Origin: DATDMG01 sp036518955
GTDB taxonomy: Bacteria; Actinomycetota; Actinomycetes; Actinomycetales; Kineosporiaceae
Direction: 5' to 3'
Length of the DNA stretch: 58,915 nt
Assembly: GCA_036518955.1 (NCBI GenBank)
Contig: DATDMG010000056.1
Coordinates: 1-58,915 of the forward strand
Part shown: piece by piece, positions 16,498 through 23,326 of the stretch
Numbering within the stretch: position 1 is the stretch's first letter
How the letters are laid out: every line of letters starts with the position of its first letter
The notes under the pieces: model-generated
The model's input: only the letters and a program-made list of their open reading frames with translations
Database searches by the model: none
Told to the model about the DNA's origin: nothing
Position numbers and translations under genes: made by a program

Positions 16498-17421
16498 TCA
16501 CCGGTCCGAGACGTCGCCGGTGACGAAATCGATCAGCTCCTCGACCTTGCCCAGCAGATCCGGCTCCAGATCGGTCCAGCCGCGGACACTGCCCAGGATG
16601 CGTCGCCAGCCGGCAGCCACGTCGGCGGGGGTCGCGTGCGGCCAGCCCAGGGCGGCGAGCGTGCCCTCCTTCCACGGGGTGCCGCGGGGAACCTCCGGCC
16701 ATCCGGCGATCCCCAGCGGGGCCGGGCGCACCGCCTGCCAGATGTCCACGTAGGGGTGGCCCACGACGAGCACGTGGTCGCGGACGGCGGGCAACCTGGT
16801 CACGGCCGCCGCCTCGTGCCACTCCTTGCTGCCCTCGACAAGATGGTCCACCAGCACGCCGAGCCGGCGCCCCGGGCCCGGCCGCAGCGCGGCGACGGCG
16901 CCCGCGAGGCCGTCGACACCGTCCAGCAGCTCCACCACGACTCCCTCGATCCTCAGGTCGTCGCCCCAGACCTTCTCCACCAGTTCGGCGTCGTGCCTGC
17001 CCTCGACGAGGATGCGGGACGAGCGGGCGGTGCGCGCCCGTACCCCGGCCACCGCCACCGAGCCGCTCGCCGTCCGGGTGGGCCGGGCCGGCGCCGAGCC
17101 CCGGGGGGCCACCAGCCGGACAGGTGCCCCGTCGATCCAGAAGCCCGGCCCGAGCGGGAACGAGCGGACCTTTCCGCGGCGGTCCTCGAGCGTGACCACA
17201 TGGACGCCGCCGCTCTTCTCGGTGCGGACGACGGCCCCGACCCAGCCGGTCTCGACGTCCTCGGCGACCAGGCCGGGCTCGGCCTCGACCTCGGGCAGCT
17301 CACGCCGGGGGGCAGCTGCCAGAACGTCGCCGTCGTAGTGGCCGCCGCCGCGGGGCGCCGGGCGGCGCCCCGCGGGCGCGGAACGGTCATAAGGGGCGGG
17401 CACGCCACGACGGTACGGCAC
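16498..17421 (-). CDS. DUF3097 family protein
   Basis: Conserved actinobacterial protein of 307 residues with no established function. It starts at the GTG at 17421 (VPYRRGVPAPYDRSAPA). The N-terminal third carries EAEPGLVAEDVETGWVGAVVRTE and a beta-rich segment. The middle has SRILVEGRHDAELVEKVWGDDLR and later GVLVDHLVEGSKEW, an arrangement reminiscent of a TOPRIM-like fold (acidic residue after a strand, then an Asp-containing strand), although the full DxD is not present. The C-terminal part contains HVLVVGHPYVDIWQAVRP. It is divergent from hrcA across 200 bp containing CIRCE, so it might share heat-shock control. Confidence 0.85.
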   Translation of the reverse strand: MPYRRGVPAPYDRSAPAGRRPAPRGGGHYDGDVLAAAPRRELPEVEAEPGLVAEDVETGWVGAVVRTEKSGGVHVVTLEDRRGKVRSFPLGPGFWIDGAPVRLVAPRGSAPARPTRTASGSVAVAGVRARTARSSRILVEGRHDAELVEKVWGDDLRIEGVVVELLDGVDGLAGAVAALRPGPGRRLGVLVDHLVEGSKEWHEAAAVTRLPAVRDHVLVVGHPYVDIWQAVRPAPLGIAGWPEVPRGTPWKEGTLAALGWPHATPADVAAGWRRILGSVRGWTDLEPDLLGKVEELIDFVTGDVSDR

Positions 17422-17521
17422 CTCGTCGCCGCCGCGGCCGACGGCACGCCGCGTCGCTCCACACCCCTGCCCCGGTCGGGTGGTGCCGGGGGAGAGCGCC
17501 GAGGCCGGTCCGCGACGTAGA

Positions 17522-17548
17522 CTGGCACTCCGAGGACCGGAGTGCCAG
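17522..17548. promoter_or_regulatory. CIRCE element (HrcA operator)
   Basis: Perfect inverted repeat CTGGCACTC-N9-GAGTGCCAG with the canonical 9-9-9 spacing, matching the CIRCE consensus TTAGCACTC-N9-GAGTGCTAA except at the outer bases. It lies 74 bp upstream of hrcA, and a TAGACT hexamer overlaps its left edge, fitting repression by HrcA at its own promoter. It may also affect the divergent DUF3097 gene. Confidence 0.93.
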
Positions 17549-17621
17549 CTGGCGCGGCGCGCGGTCGAGGCGGTCCGGGCGGCAGGTCCGGTGGGCGAGG
17601 TCAGGGATCGCGGGAGGTGGG

Positions 17622-18653
17622 ATGGCGGCACATGGTGAGGACCGCAGGCTCGCCGTCCTGCGCGCGATCGTCGAGGACTACGTCGCCACCCGGGAGCCGG
17701 TCGGCTCCAAAGCCCTGGCAGAGCGGCATGCGCTCGGTGTCTCGCCCGCTACGATCCGCAACGACATGGCCTTCCTGGAGGAGGAGGGGTACATCGCTCA
17801 GCCGCACACCAGCGCCGGGCGGGTGCCCACGGACAAGGGGTACCGCCTGTTCGTCGACCGGCTGACCACGGTGAAGCCACTGTCGGTCGCCGAGAAGCGG
17901 GCGATCCACAGCCTGCTGGACGGCGCGGTCGACCTCGACGACGTCGTCGACCGCGCGGTCCGCCTGCTGGCACAGCTGACCCGCCAGGTGGCGATGGTGC
18001 AGTACCCCTCGCTGGCCCGGTCGACCGTTCGGCACGTCGAGCTGGTGCCCGTCGGCGGTCACCGGCTGTTGGTCGTCCTGATCACGAACACCGGTCGGGT
18101 CGAGCAGCGCATCGTGGACGTGGGCCTCGACCCCGGCGAGGGGCTCCTCGGCGACCTGCGGGCCCGGCTCAACGCCGCGACGTCCGGCCGCCGGCTCACC
18201 GAGGTGGCGACCGTGGTCTCCGGGCTGCCGGAGGCGTTCCTGCCCGACGACCGCCCGCTGGTGCGGACCGTGCTCGACGCGCTGGAGGACTCGCTGTCGA
18301 TCGAGCGCGAGGAGCGGATCGTGCTGGCCGGGACGGCGAACCTCGCCCGGTCGGGCCCCGACTTCGCCCGGTCCATCGGCCCCGTCCTGGAGGCGCTGGA
18401 GGAGCAGGTCGTGCTGCTCAAGCTGCTCTCCGAGATGGCCGAGGACCTGTCGGCGGTGGGCGTGCGGATCGGGCGCGAGACCGAACTGGACAACCTCGCA
18501 GAGGTTGCCGTGGTCGCGAGCGGCTACGGTTCCCAGGGTGAGATCGTGGCACGGCTGGGGGTGCTCGGGCCGACCCGGATGGACTACCCCATGACGATGG
18601 CCGCAGTCCGGGCCGTGGCCCGGTACGTGTCCCGGATCCTCAGCGCGGGATGA
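17622..18653 (+). CDS. hrcA: Heat-inducible transcription repressor HrcA
   Basis: Repressor of class I heat-shock genes, 343 residues. The N-terminal winged helix is clear (LAVLRAIVEDYVATREPVGSKALAERH, SPATIRNDMAFLEEEGYIAQPHTSAGRVPTDKGYRLFVD). The central GAF-like and dimerisation regions and the closing YPMTMAAVRAVARYVSRIL follow. ATG at 17622 has GGGAGG 6 nt upstream. The CIRCE operator upstream indicates autoregulation, with release on GroEL titration as known for the family. dnaJ follows after about 120 bp and is probably in the same operon. Confidence 0.97.
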   Translation: MAAHGEDRRLAVLRAIVEDYVATREPVGSKALAERHALGVSPATIRNDMAFLEEEGYIAQPHTSAGRVPTDKGYRLFVDRLTTVKPLSVAEKRAIHSLLDGAVDLDDVVDRAVRLLAQLTRQVAMVQYPSLARSTVRHVELVPVGGHRLLVVLITNTGRVEQRIVDVGLDPGEGLLGDLRARLNAATSGRRLTEVATVVSGLPEAFLPDDRPLVRTVLDALEDSLSIEREERIVLAGTANLARSGPDFARSIGPVLEALEEQVVLLKLLSEMAEDLSAVGVRIGRETELDNLAEVAVVASGYGSQGEIVARLGVLGPTRMDYPMTMAAVRAVARYVSRILSAG

Positions 18654-18777
18654 GCGGGTCTCGGCGCGAGCCGGGCCCGTGGCGGCCCGGTGGGCGATCA
18701 TCGAGTGGGTGGCGCTGCAGGGGTGCGCCGCCCACGGGCGGGCAGGGAACGATGACGACGGGGAACCACGACGGAGC

Positions 18778-19911
18778 ATGGTGAGCAGACAGACGGTGAG
18801 CGACTACTACGAGGTGCTCGGAGTCGCGCGGGACGCCTCCACCGAGGACATCAAGAAGGCGTACCGCAGGCTGGCCCGCAAGTTGCACCCGGACGTCAAC
18901 TCGGGGCACGACGCCGAGGAACGTTTCAAGGAGGTCGGGCGTGCGTACGAGGTGCTGTCCAACCCGGAGAAGCGCCAGATGTACGACATGGGTGCTGATC
19001 CGAACGCCTCCGGCGGAGGGTTCGGGCCGGGGTTCGGCTTCAGCGACATCTTCGAGACGTTCTTCGGTGGCGTGTCATCCCCCCGCGGGCCGGCGTCCCG
19101 GCAGCGGCGGGGGCAGGATGCGCTGATCCGCGTCGAGGTCGACCTGGCCGAGGCGGCCTTCGGCGGCGCGCGGGAGCTGCAGCTCGACACCGCGGTGGTC
19201 TGCCCGGTGTGCGACGGCTCCTGCTGCCGACCTGGCACCTCCCCGCGGGTCTGCGACGTCTGCAAGGGCCGTGGGCAGATCCAGCGGGTGGCTCGGTCGT
19301 TCCTCGGTCAGGTCATGACGACGCAGCCCTGCGCGGTGTGCCACGGCATCGGCACGGTCATCCCGGAGCCCTGCCTGGAGTGCTCCGGCGAGGGGCGTGT
19401 CCGTACCCGGCGCACCCTCACCATCAAGATCCCGCCGGGGGTCGACACCGGAACCCGGATCCAGCACCCCGGGCAGGGCGAGGTCGGTCCCGCCGGCGGG
19501 CCCGCCGGAGACCTGTACGTCGAGGTCATCGAGCGGCCGCATCCGGTCTTCACGCGCCGTGGCGACGACATCCACTGCACGCTCGAGCTGCCCATGACCG
19601 CGGCTGCCCTGGGGACCAACGTCGACCTGGAGACTCTCGACGGGATCGAGACCGTGGAGGTGCGCCCGGGCACCCAGTCCGGCGAGCTCATCACCCTCCG
19701 TGCTCTGGGTGTCACACACCTGCGCGGGTCCGGGCGCGGTGACCTCGTCGTCCACCTCGCGGTGCAGACGCCGACCAGGCTCGACGACGAGCAGGAGCGG
19801 CTGCTGCGCGAGTTCGCCCGGCTGCGCGGCGAGGAGCGGCCGTCGGGCCGGATGGCGCCGGCGCACCAGGGCGTGTTCTCCAAGCTGCGGGACCGGTTCT
19901 CCGGCCGGTGA
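18778..19911 (+). CDS. dnaJ: Chaperone DnaJ (DnaJ2 type)
   Basis: Hsp40 co-chaperone of 377 residues. The J domain (DYYEVLGVARDASTEDIKKAYRRLARKLHPDVN) has the HPD motif. A Gly/Phe segment follows (GGGFGPGFGFSDIFETFF). The zinc-binding region has four motifs: CPVCDGSC, CDVCKGRG, CAVCHGIG and CLECSGEG. The first has Cys where Gly is usual and is followed by another Cys. The C-terminal substrate-binding domains are intact. The start is the ATG at 18778; an in-frame upstream GTG at 18679 would add non-conserved residues. The hrcA-dnaJ linkage is typical of the second dnaJ of actinobacteria. The stop overlaps rsmE by 4 bp. Confidence 0.95.
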   Translation: MVSRQTVSDYYEVLGVARDASTEDIKKAYRRLARKLHPDVNSGHDAEERFKEVGRAYEVLSNPEKRQMYDMGADPNASGGGFGPGFGFSDIFETFFGGVSSPRGPASRQRRGQDALIRVEVDLAEAAFGGARELQLDTAVVCPVCDGSCCRPGTSPRVCDVCKGRGQIQRVARSFLGQVMTTQPCAVCHGIGTVIPEPCLECSGEGRVRTRRTLTIKIPPGVDTGTRIQHPGQGEVGPAGGPAGDLYVEVIERPHPVFTRRGDDIHCTLELPMTAAALGTNVDLETLDGIETVEVRPGTQSGELITLRALGVTHLRGSGRGDLVVHLAVQTPTRLDDEQERLLREFARLRGEERPSGRMAPAHQGVFSKLRDRFSGR

Positions 19912-20663
19912 GCCTTCCGCTGTTCGTCGTCGGGCCCCCGGCGCTCCGGGCGGCGGAGCCCGGGTCGGCCGTCGTCCTGGACGGCGACGAGGGCCGGCAC
20001 GCCGCGTCCGTGCGACGGGTGCGGGCCGGCGAGCGGGTGGACGTCGCGGACGGAGCCGGCCGGGTCGCTCGGTGCCTGGTGGACCGGGCCGAACGTGATC
20101 GGCTGATGCTGACGGTCGAGGCGGTCCGTGACGTCTCGCCCCGGCTGCCTCGGCTGGTGCTGGTCCAGGCTCTGGCCAAGGGCGGTCGGGACGAGTTCGC
20201 CGTGGAGACGGCGACCGAGTTCGGGGTGGACGCGGTGGTGCCGTGGCAGGCGGCGCGAAGCATCGTCCGGTGGGAGGGTGGCCCGGCGGACCGCGGGGAT
20301 CGGGGCCGGCGCCGGTGGGAGGCCACCGCGCTGGCCGCCGCGAAGCAGTCCCGGCGGCCCGCCGTGCCTGCGGTCGAGCCGCTGGTGACGACGGCGGGGC
20401 TGGCGCAGCGCGCCGCCGCCGGTGAGTGCGTGCTGGTGCTGCACGAGGACGCCGTACACCCGCTCAGCACCACCCCGTTGCCCGGGGACGCGGTGAGCAT
20501 CCTGCTGGCGGTCGGCCCGGAGGGTGGTATCGGCGGCGACGAGCTCACGGCGCTGACCGCGGCCGGCGCCCGGCCGGTGCGGCTGGGGCCGGAGGTGCTG
20601 CGGTCGTCGTCCGCCGGCCCGGCCGCCCTCGCCGTCCTTTCCGTGCGGCTCGGCCGGTGGTGA
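19908..20663 (+). CDS. rsmE: 16S rRNA m3U1498 methyltransferase
   Basis: SPOUT-family methyltransferase of 251 residues that methylates N3 of U1498 in the small-subunit rRNA. The N-terminal PUA-like part contains DGDEGRHAASVRRVRAGERVDVADG. The C-terminal trefoil-knot part contains VQALAKGGRDEFAVETATEFGV, VVPWQAARSIVRW, the SAM loop VGPEGGIGGDEL and RLGPEVLRSSSAGPAAL (family LGxRILRxETA with substitutions). GTG at 19908 overlaps the dnaJ stop (GTGA). Convergent with the minus-strand GerMN gene. Confidence 0.95.
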   Translation: MSLPLFVVGPPALRAAEPGSAVVLDGDEGRHAASVRRVRAGERVDVADGAGRVARCLVDRAERDRLMLTVEAVRDVSPRLPRLVLVQALAKGGRDEFAVETATEFGVDAVVPWQAARSIVRWEGGPADRGDRGRRRWEATALAAAKQSRRPAVPAVEPLVTTAGLAQRAAAGECVLVLHEDAVHPLSTTPLPGDAVSILLAVGPEGGIGGDELTALTAAGARPVRLGPEVLRSSSAGPAALAVLSVRLGRW

Positions 20664-20712
20664 TCGGCCCCCGGGGCGGGTGACCAGGCGCCGGACGCCG
20701 ACCCCGAGTGGT

Positions 20713-21792
20713 TCAGGCGGCCTGGAGCGTCTTGGTGTCGGTCCAGGTGGCGCCGGGATCACCTGCCGACGGCCAGTCCTGGGTCACCGCGATCACGTAG
20801 TGCCCGCGCGCGGGGAGGGTCACGTGGATCTGGAACACCGCCCGCTCACCGGCCCGAGGGGGCGGGGACGAGCCGTCCGCGCGGCGGAGCACCTCCTGGC
20901 CCCTCGCCACGACCGTTCCGGCGGCATCGGTGAGCGCCCAGCTGATCGTTCCGGTACCGGTGGTCAGCGCATCGCCGCTCACCTGGAGGGCACCGGCGCG
21001 TACCTGCTGGCCGTCGGTGACCGAGCTCAGCCAGATCGGTGCCCGCGGGTCCGTCGCGCCGGTGCCCCGGGCGAACGTGGCGTTCAGCGGCAGGGTGTCG
21101 AACAGCACGGAGGTCGGGGTGGGGCCCTCGACGCGGACCGGTGCGTCCCGCCCGAGGACGGCGGTCGCCGTCCAGACGAGCTGCTGCACGGCCAGCCGGG
21201 CCAGCGTGGGCCGGGCCGGGCCGGAGACCGGCTGATGGCTCTCGCCGAGCAGCGTCGCCGACAGCCGGACCACGACCTCGGCAGCCCTGACCTCGGCCCG
21301 GACGTCGCCGAGCAGGTGCTCGACGGACCAGACGCTGGCCAGGTCCGGGGCGTGCCCGGCACCCGCGACCGCGAACCGGAGCGCGGCGCCCAGCCGGTCG
21401 TCGGGTCGGGTGAGGGTGGTGGGGGTGAACTCGCGGACGAGCGCCCAGCGGCCCTGCCGCTGCGCGATCAGGTAGACCGGCAGGGGCGGCGGAGCGGGGG
21501 GTCGGGCGTCGCCCGAGGCGCTCCACCCGCCCACCACGGCCGCCAGGTCGGGGGCACGGAACACCCCGAGCCGGACGCCGCCGAGCCCCCCGGCCAGGAC
21601 GGCGAGGACCGCCGCGGCCGCCATCGTCGGTGCCCACCACGAGCGACCGGGCGCGCCGGCGGTCCGGGCGCCGCGAGGACGCGGGACCCTGGCGGCGGTC
21701 CCCCGCCCGGAGGGCACCGGGTCGGGTGCAGGCGGACGCGGCGAGGTCTCGATCTCGACCGTCGCCAGCTTGCGGCGGGCCGGTCCAGGCAC
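20713..21792 (-). CDS. Membrane-anchored GerMN / Gmad2 domain protein
   Basis: A 359-residue protein with a short cytoplasmic N-terminus (about 52 residues, Pro/Arg-rich) and one membrane helix (APTMAAAAVLAVLAGGLGGVRLGV). The extracellular GerMN-like domain (PLPVYLIAQRQGRWALVREFTP ... LAVQQLVWTATAVLG) is followed by a C-terminal Gmad2 immunoglobulin-like domain (PIWLSSVTDGQQVRAGALQVSGDA ... GHYVIAVTQDWP). Despite the spore-germination names, such domains in actinobacteria occur in lipoproteins and sigma-linked membrane proteins. Starts at GTG 21792, 60 bp after the 84-residue gene, as the last gene of a sigma-factor operon. Possibly the membrane sensor of that system (inference). Confidence 0.75.
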   Translation of the reverse strand: MPGPARRKLATVEIETSPRPPAPDPVPSGRGTAARVPRPRGARTAGAPGRSWWAPTMAAAAVLAVLAGGLGGVRLGVFRAPDLAAVVGGWSASGDARPPAPPPLPVYLIAQRQGRWALVREFTPTTLTRPDDRLGAALRFAVAGAGHAPDLASVWSVEHLLGDVRAEVRAAEVVVRLSATLLGESHQPVSGPARPTLARLAVQQLVWTATAVLGRDAPVRVEGPTPTSVLFDTLPLNATFARGTGATDPRAPIWLSSVTDGQQVRAGALQVSGDALTTGTGTISWALTDAAGTVVARGQEVLRRADGSSPPPRAGERAVFQIHVTLPARGHYVIAVTQDWPSAGDPGATWTDTKTLQAA

Positions 21793-21852
21793 CGGGTCGC
21801 CGGCCTCGACGCCGCTCCGGCCGGGCCTGTCGTCCTCGTCCTGGGCGGTCGG

Positions 21853-22107
21853 TCAGCCGGCATCACTTTGGGTGACCGCCGGTAGCGTGGCCTCGTCCGC
21901 GTGCGCCCTGGCGAGGATCCGCTCCAGGCCGTTCGGCGACGGGTGGACGACGTCCGCGACGCTCCGCAGCGCCGCGCGTAGCAGCGCCGCGGTCTCCGGC
22001 AGGCCCTGGTCGAGGGTCGGCCCGTCGTCGACGGCCGGCTCAGGGCCGATGGGCGCGCCGGGGCCGGGCACGCCGGCCCCGGGGCCGGCGTGAGGGCTGA
22101 GGGTCAT
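21853..22107 (-). CDS. Small 84-residue protein coupled to the sigma factor
   Basis: Short gene whose ATG at 22107 overlaps the sigma-factor stop codon (ATGA). The product has a Pro/Gly-rich first third (MTLSPHAGPGAG...) and an amphipathic helical remainder (TAALLRAALRSVADVVHPSPNGLERILARAHADEA). It has no membrane helix, no zinc motif (HxxxCxxC) and no other recognisable domain. In this position one expects an anti-sigma factor, and the short helical segment resembles the N-terminal sigma-binding part of some SigE-family partners. That role is inference. Codon bias matches its neighbours, which supports a real gene. Confidence 0.65.
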   Translation of the reverse strand: MTLSPHAGPGAGVPGPGAPIGPEPAVDDGPTLDQGLPETAALLRAALRSVADVVHPSPNGLERILARAHADEATLPAVTQSDAG

Positions 22108-22781
22108 CGTGATACCTCCCCGGTGGCGGGGTGGTCGATTCGGACCAAGGCCTCGCGGAGGGCGGCGAGGCCGCGGTGGGCGTGACTCTTCACGGCTCCC
22201 TTGCTCAGGCCGAGGGTGGCGGCGATGTCCTGCTCCGAGTAGTCGCCGTAGTACCGCAGGACGAGGACCTCCTGTTGACGCCTGGAGAGCGTGCGGAGGG
22301 CGGCCATCACCCGGGCGTCGGAGTCCGCCCGGACGGCGTGCTCCTCGGGGCCGGCCGGTTCGGGCGGACCCGGTTGCCGGTGCTTCTCCTCCACCCCCCG
22401 GTGGCGCAGCGTCGAGCGGGAGCCGTTCACCACGCTGGTGCGCAGGTAGGCGGCGGCGGAGGCGTGCTCGGCCAGGTCGCCCCAACGCCGGTGCAGGGAG
22501 ACGAACGCATCCTGGACGATCTCCTCGGCGACGGACGCGTCCCGGGTCAGCAGGGCGGCGAGCCGGACCAGCCGGTTCCAGTGCTGCTGGTACAGCTCGG
22601 CGATCGCGGCATCCACCACCGGCGCGACATCCGACCGGACGTCGGGCCGGTCGCCCGGTTCGGTGTCCGGGCCGGCGTCACCGGGCACGACGTGCACCGC
22701 AACCTCCGCGAGTCCCCCTGAGCGTGCCGCGGCGCGCCCCGCGCACGGGGCCGCCGGGCCGAGGGCCACCGTGACGGTCAT
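22104..22781 (-). CDS. ECF sigma factor, SigE/SigM-like family
   Basis: RNA polymerase sigma factor of 225 residues with regions 2 and 4 only. Region 2 reads LYQQHWNRLVRLAALLTRDASVAEEIVQDAFVSLHRRW. Region 4 reads LRTLSRRQQEVLVLRYYGDYSEQDIAATLGLSKGAVKSHAHRGLAALREAL. The first 55 residues are acidic/Pro-rich and non-conserved, so the ATG at 22781 is only the best available start. First gene of a three-gene minus-strand unit (sigma, 84-residue protein, GerMN membrane protein) set within the conserved dnaJ-rsmE-HIT-phoH block. The target promoters are not evident. Confidence 0.9.
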   Translation of the reverse strand: MTVTVALGPAAPCAGRAAARSGGLAEVAVHVVPGDAGPDTEPGDRPDVRSDVAPVVDAAIAELYQQHWNRLVRLAALLTRDASVAEEIVQDAFVSLHRRWGDLAEHASAAAYLRTSVVNGSRSTLRHRGVEEKHRQPGPPEPAGPEEHAVRADSDARVMAALRTLSRRQQEVLVLRYYGDYSEQDIAATLGLSKGAVKSHAHRGLAALREALVRIDHPATGEVSR

Positions 22782-22918
22782 GCCCCGTACACGTCCAGCT
22801 CGAGCCCCGGGTTGACAGTACCCGGCCGTAACCGACCCAGGAGAGATGTTCCGGGTCGGGCCGGGCGTTCCGCGCGGTGCGCTTGCCAGTCGGCCCGGTC
22901 CTGCCCTATGCCAACACC

Positions 22919-23257
22919 ATGGCCGACTGCTTCTTCTGCGCGATCGCCGACGGGTCCGCGGGCGTGAACCTGCTCGTGTCGGGCGGTGGTGTCGTCGCGT
23001 TCCGGGACATCAACCCGCAGGCGCCCACGCACGTCCTGGTGATCCCGGTGGCGCACTACCCGGACGTCGCGGGCCTCGGCGCCGCCGAGCCCGAGGTGTT
23101 GGCCGAGCTCGTCCGGGTCGCCCAGCAGATCGCCGACGCCGAGGCCGGCGGGGAGTTCCGCCTGGTGTTCAACACCGGTGCCGGCGTGGGCCAGAGCGTC
23201 TTCCACGTCCACGGGCATGTGCTGGCGGGCCGTGGCTTCGGCTGGCCGCCCGGCTGA
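22919..23257 (+). CDS. HIT family hydrolase
   Basis: Histidine-triad purine-nucleotide hydrolase of the HINT branch, 112 residues. It starts MADCFFCAIADG at 22919; an in-frame upstream ATG at 22877 adds 14 non-family residues. The C(F)FC pair near the N-terminus, VVAFRDINPQAPTHVLVIPVAHY, FNTGAGVGQSVFHVHGHVL (the HxHxH triad) and the closing GRGFGWPPG are diagnostic. The gene regularly lies between rsmE and phoH in actinobacteria. The natural substrate (often AMP-lysine or phosphoramidates) is not shown here. Confidence 0.95.
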   Translation: MADCFFCAIADGSAGVNLLVSGGGVVAFRDINPQAPTHVLVIPVAHYPDVAGLGAAEPEVLAELVRVAQQIADAEAGGEFRLVFNTGAGVGQSVFHVHGHVLAGRGFGWPPG

Positions 23258-23326
23258 CGCGCCTCGCCGGGTGTCCCGGGTCCGTGGCCGCCCGCGGACC
23301 GTCCGCACTCGGCCTCCGCGGATACC

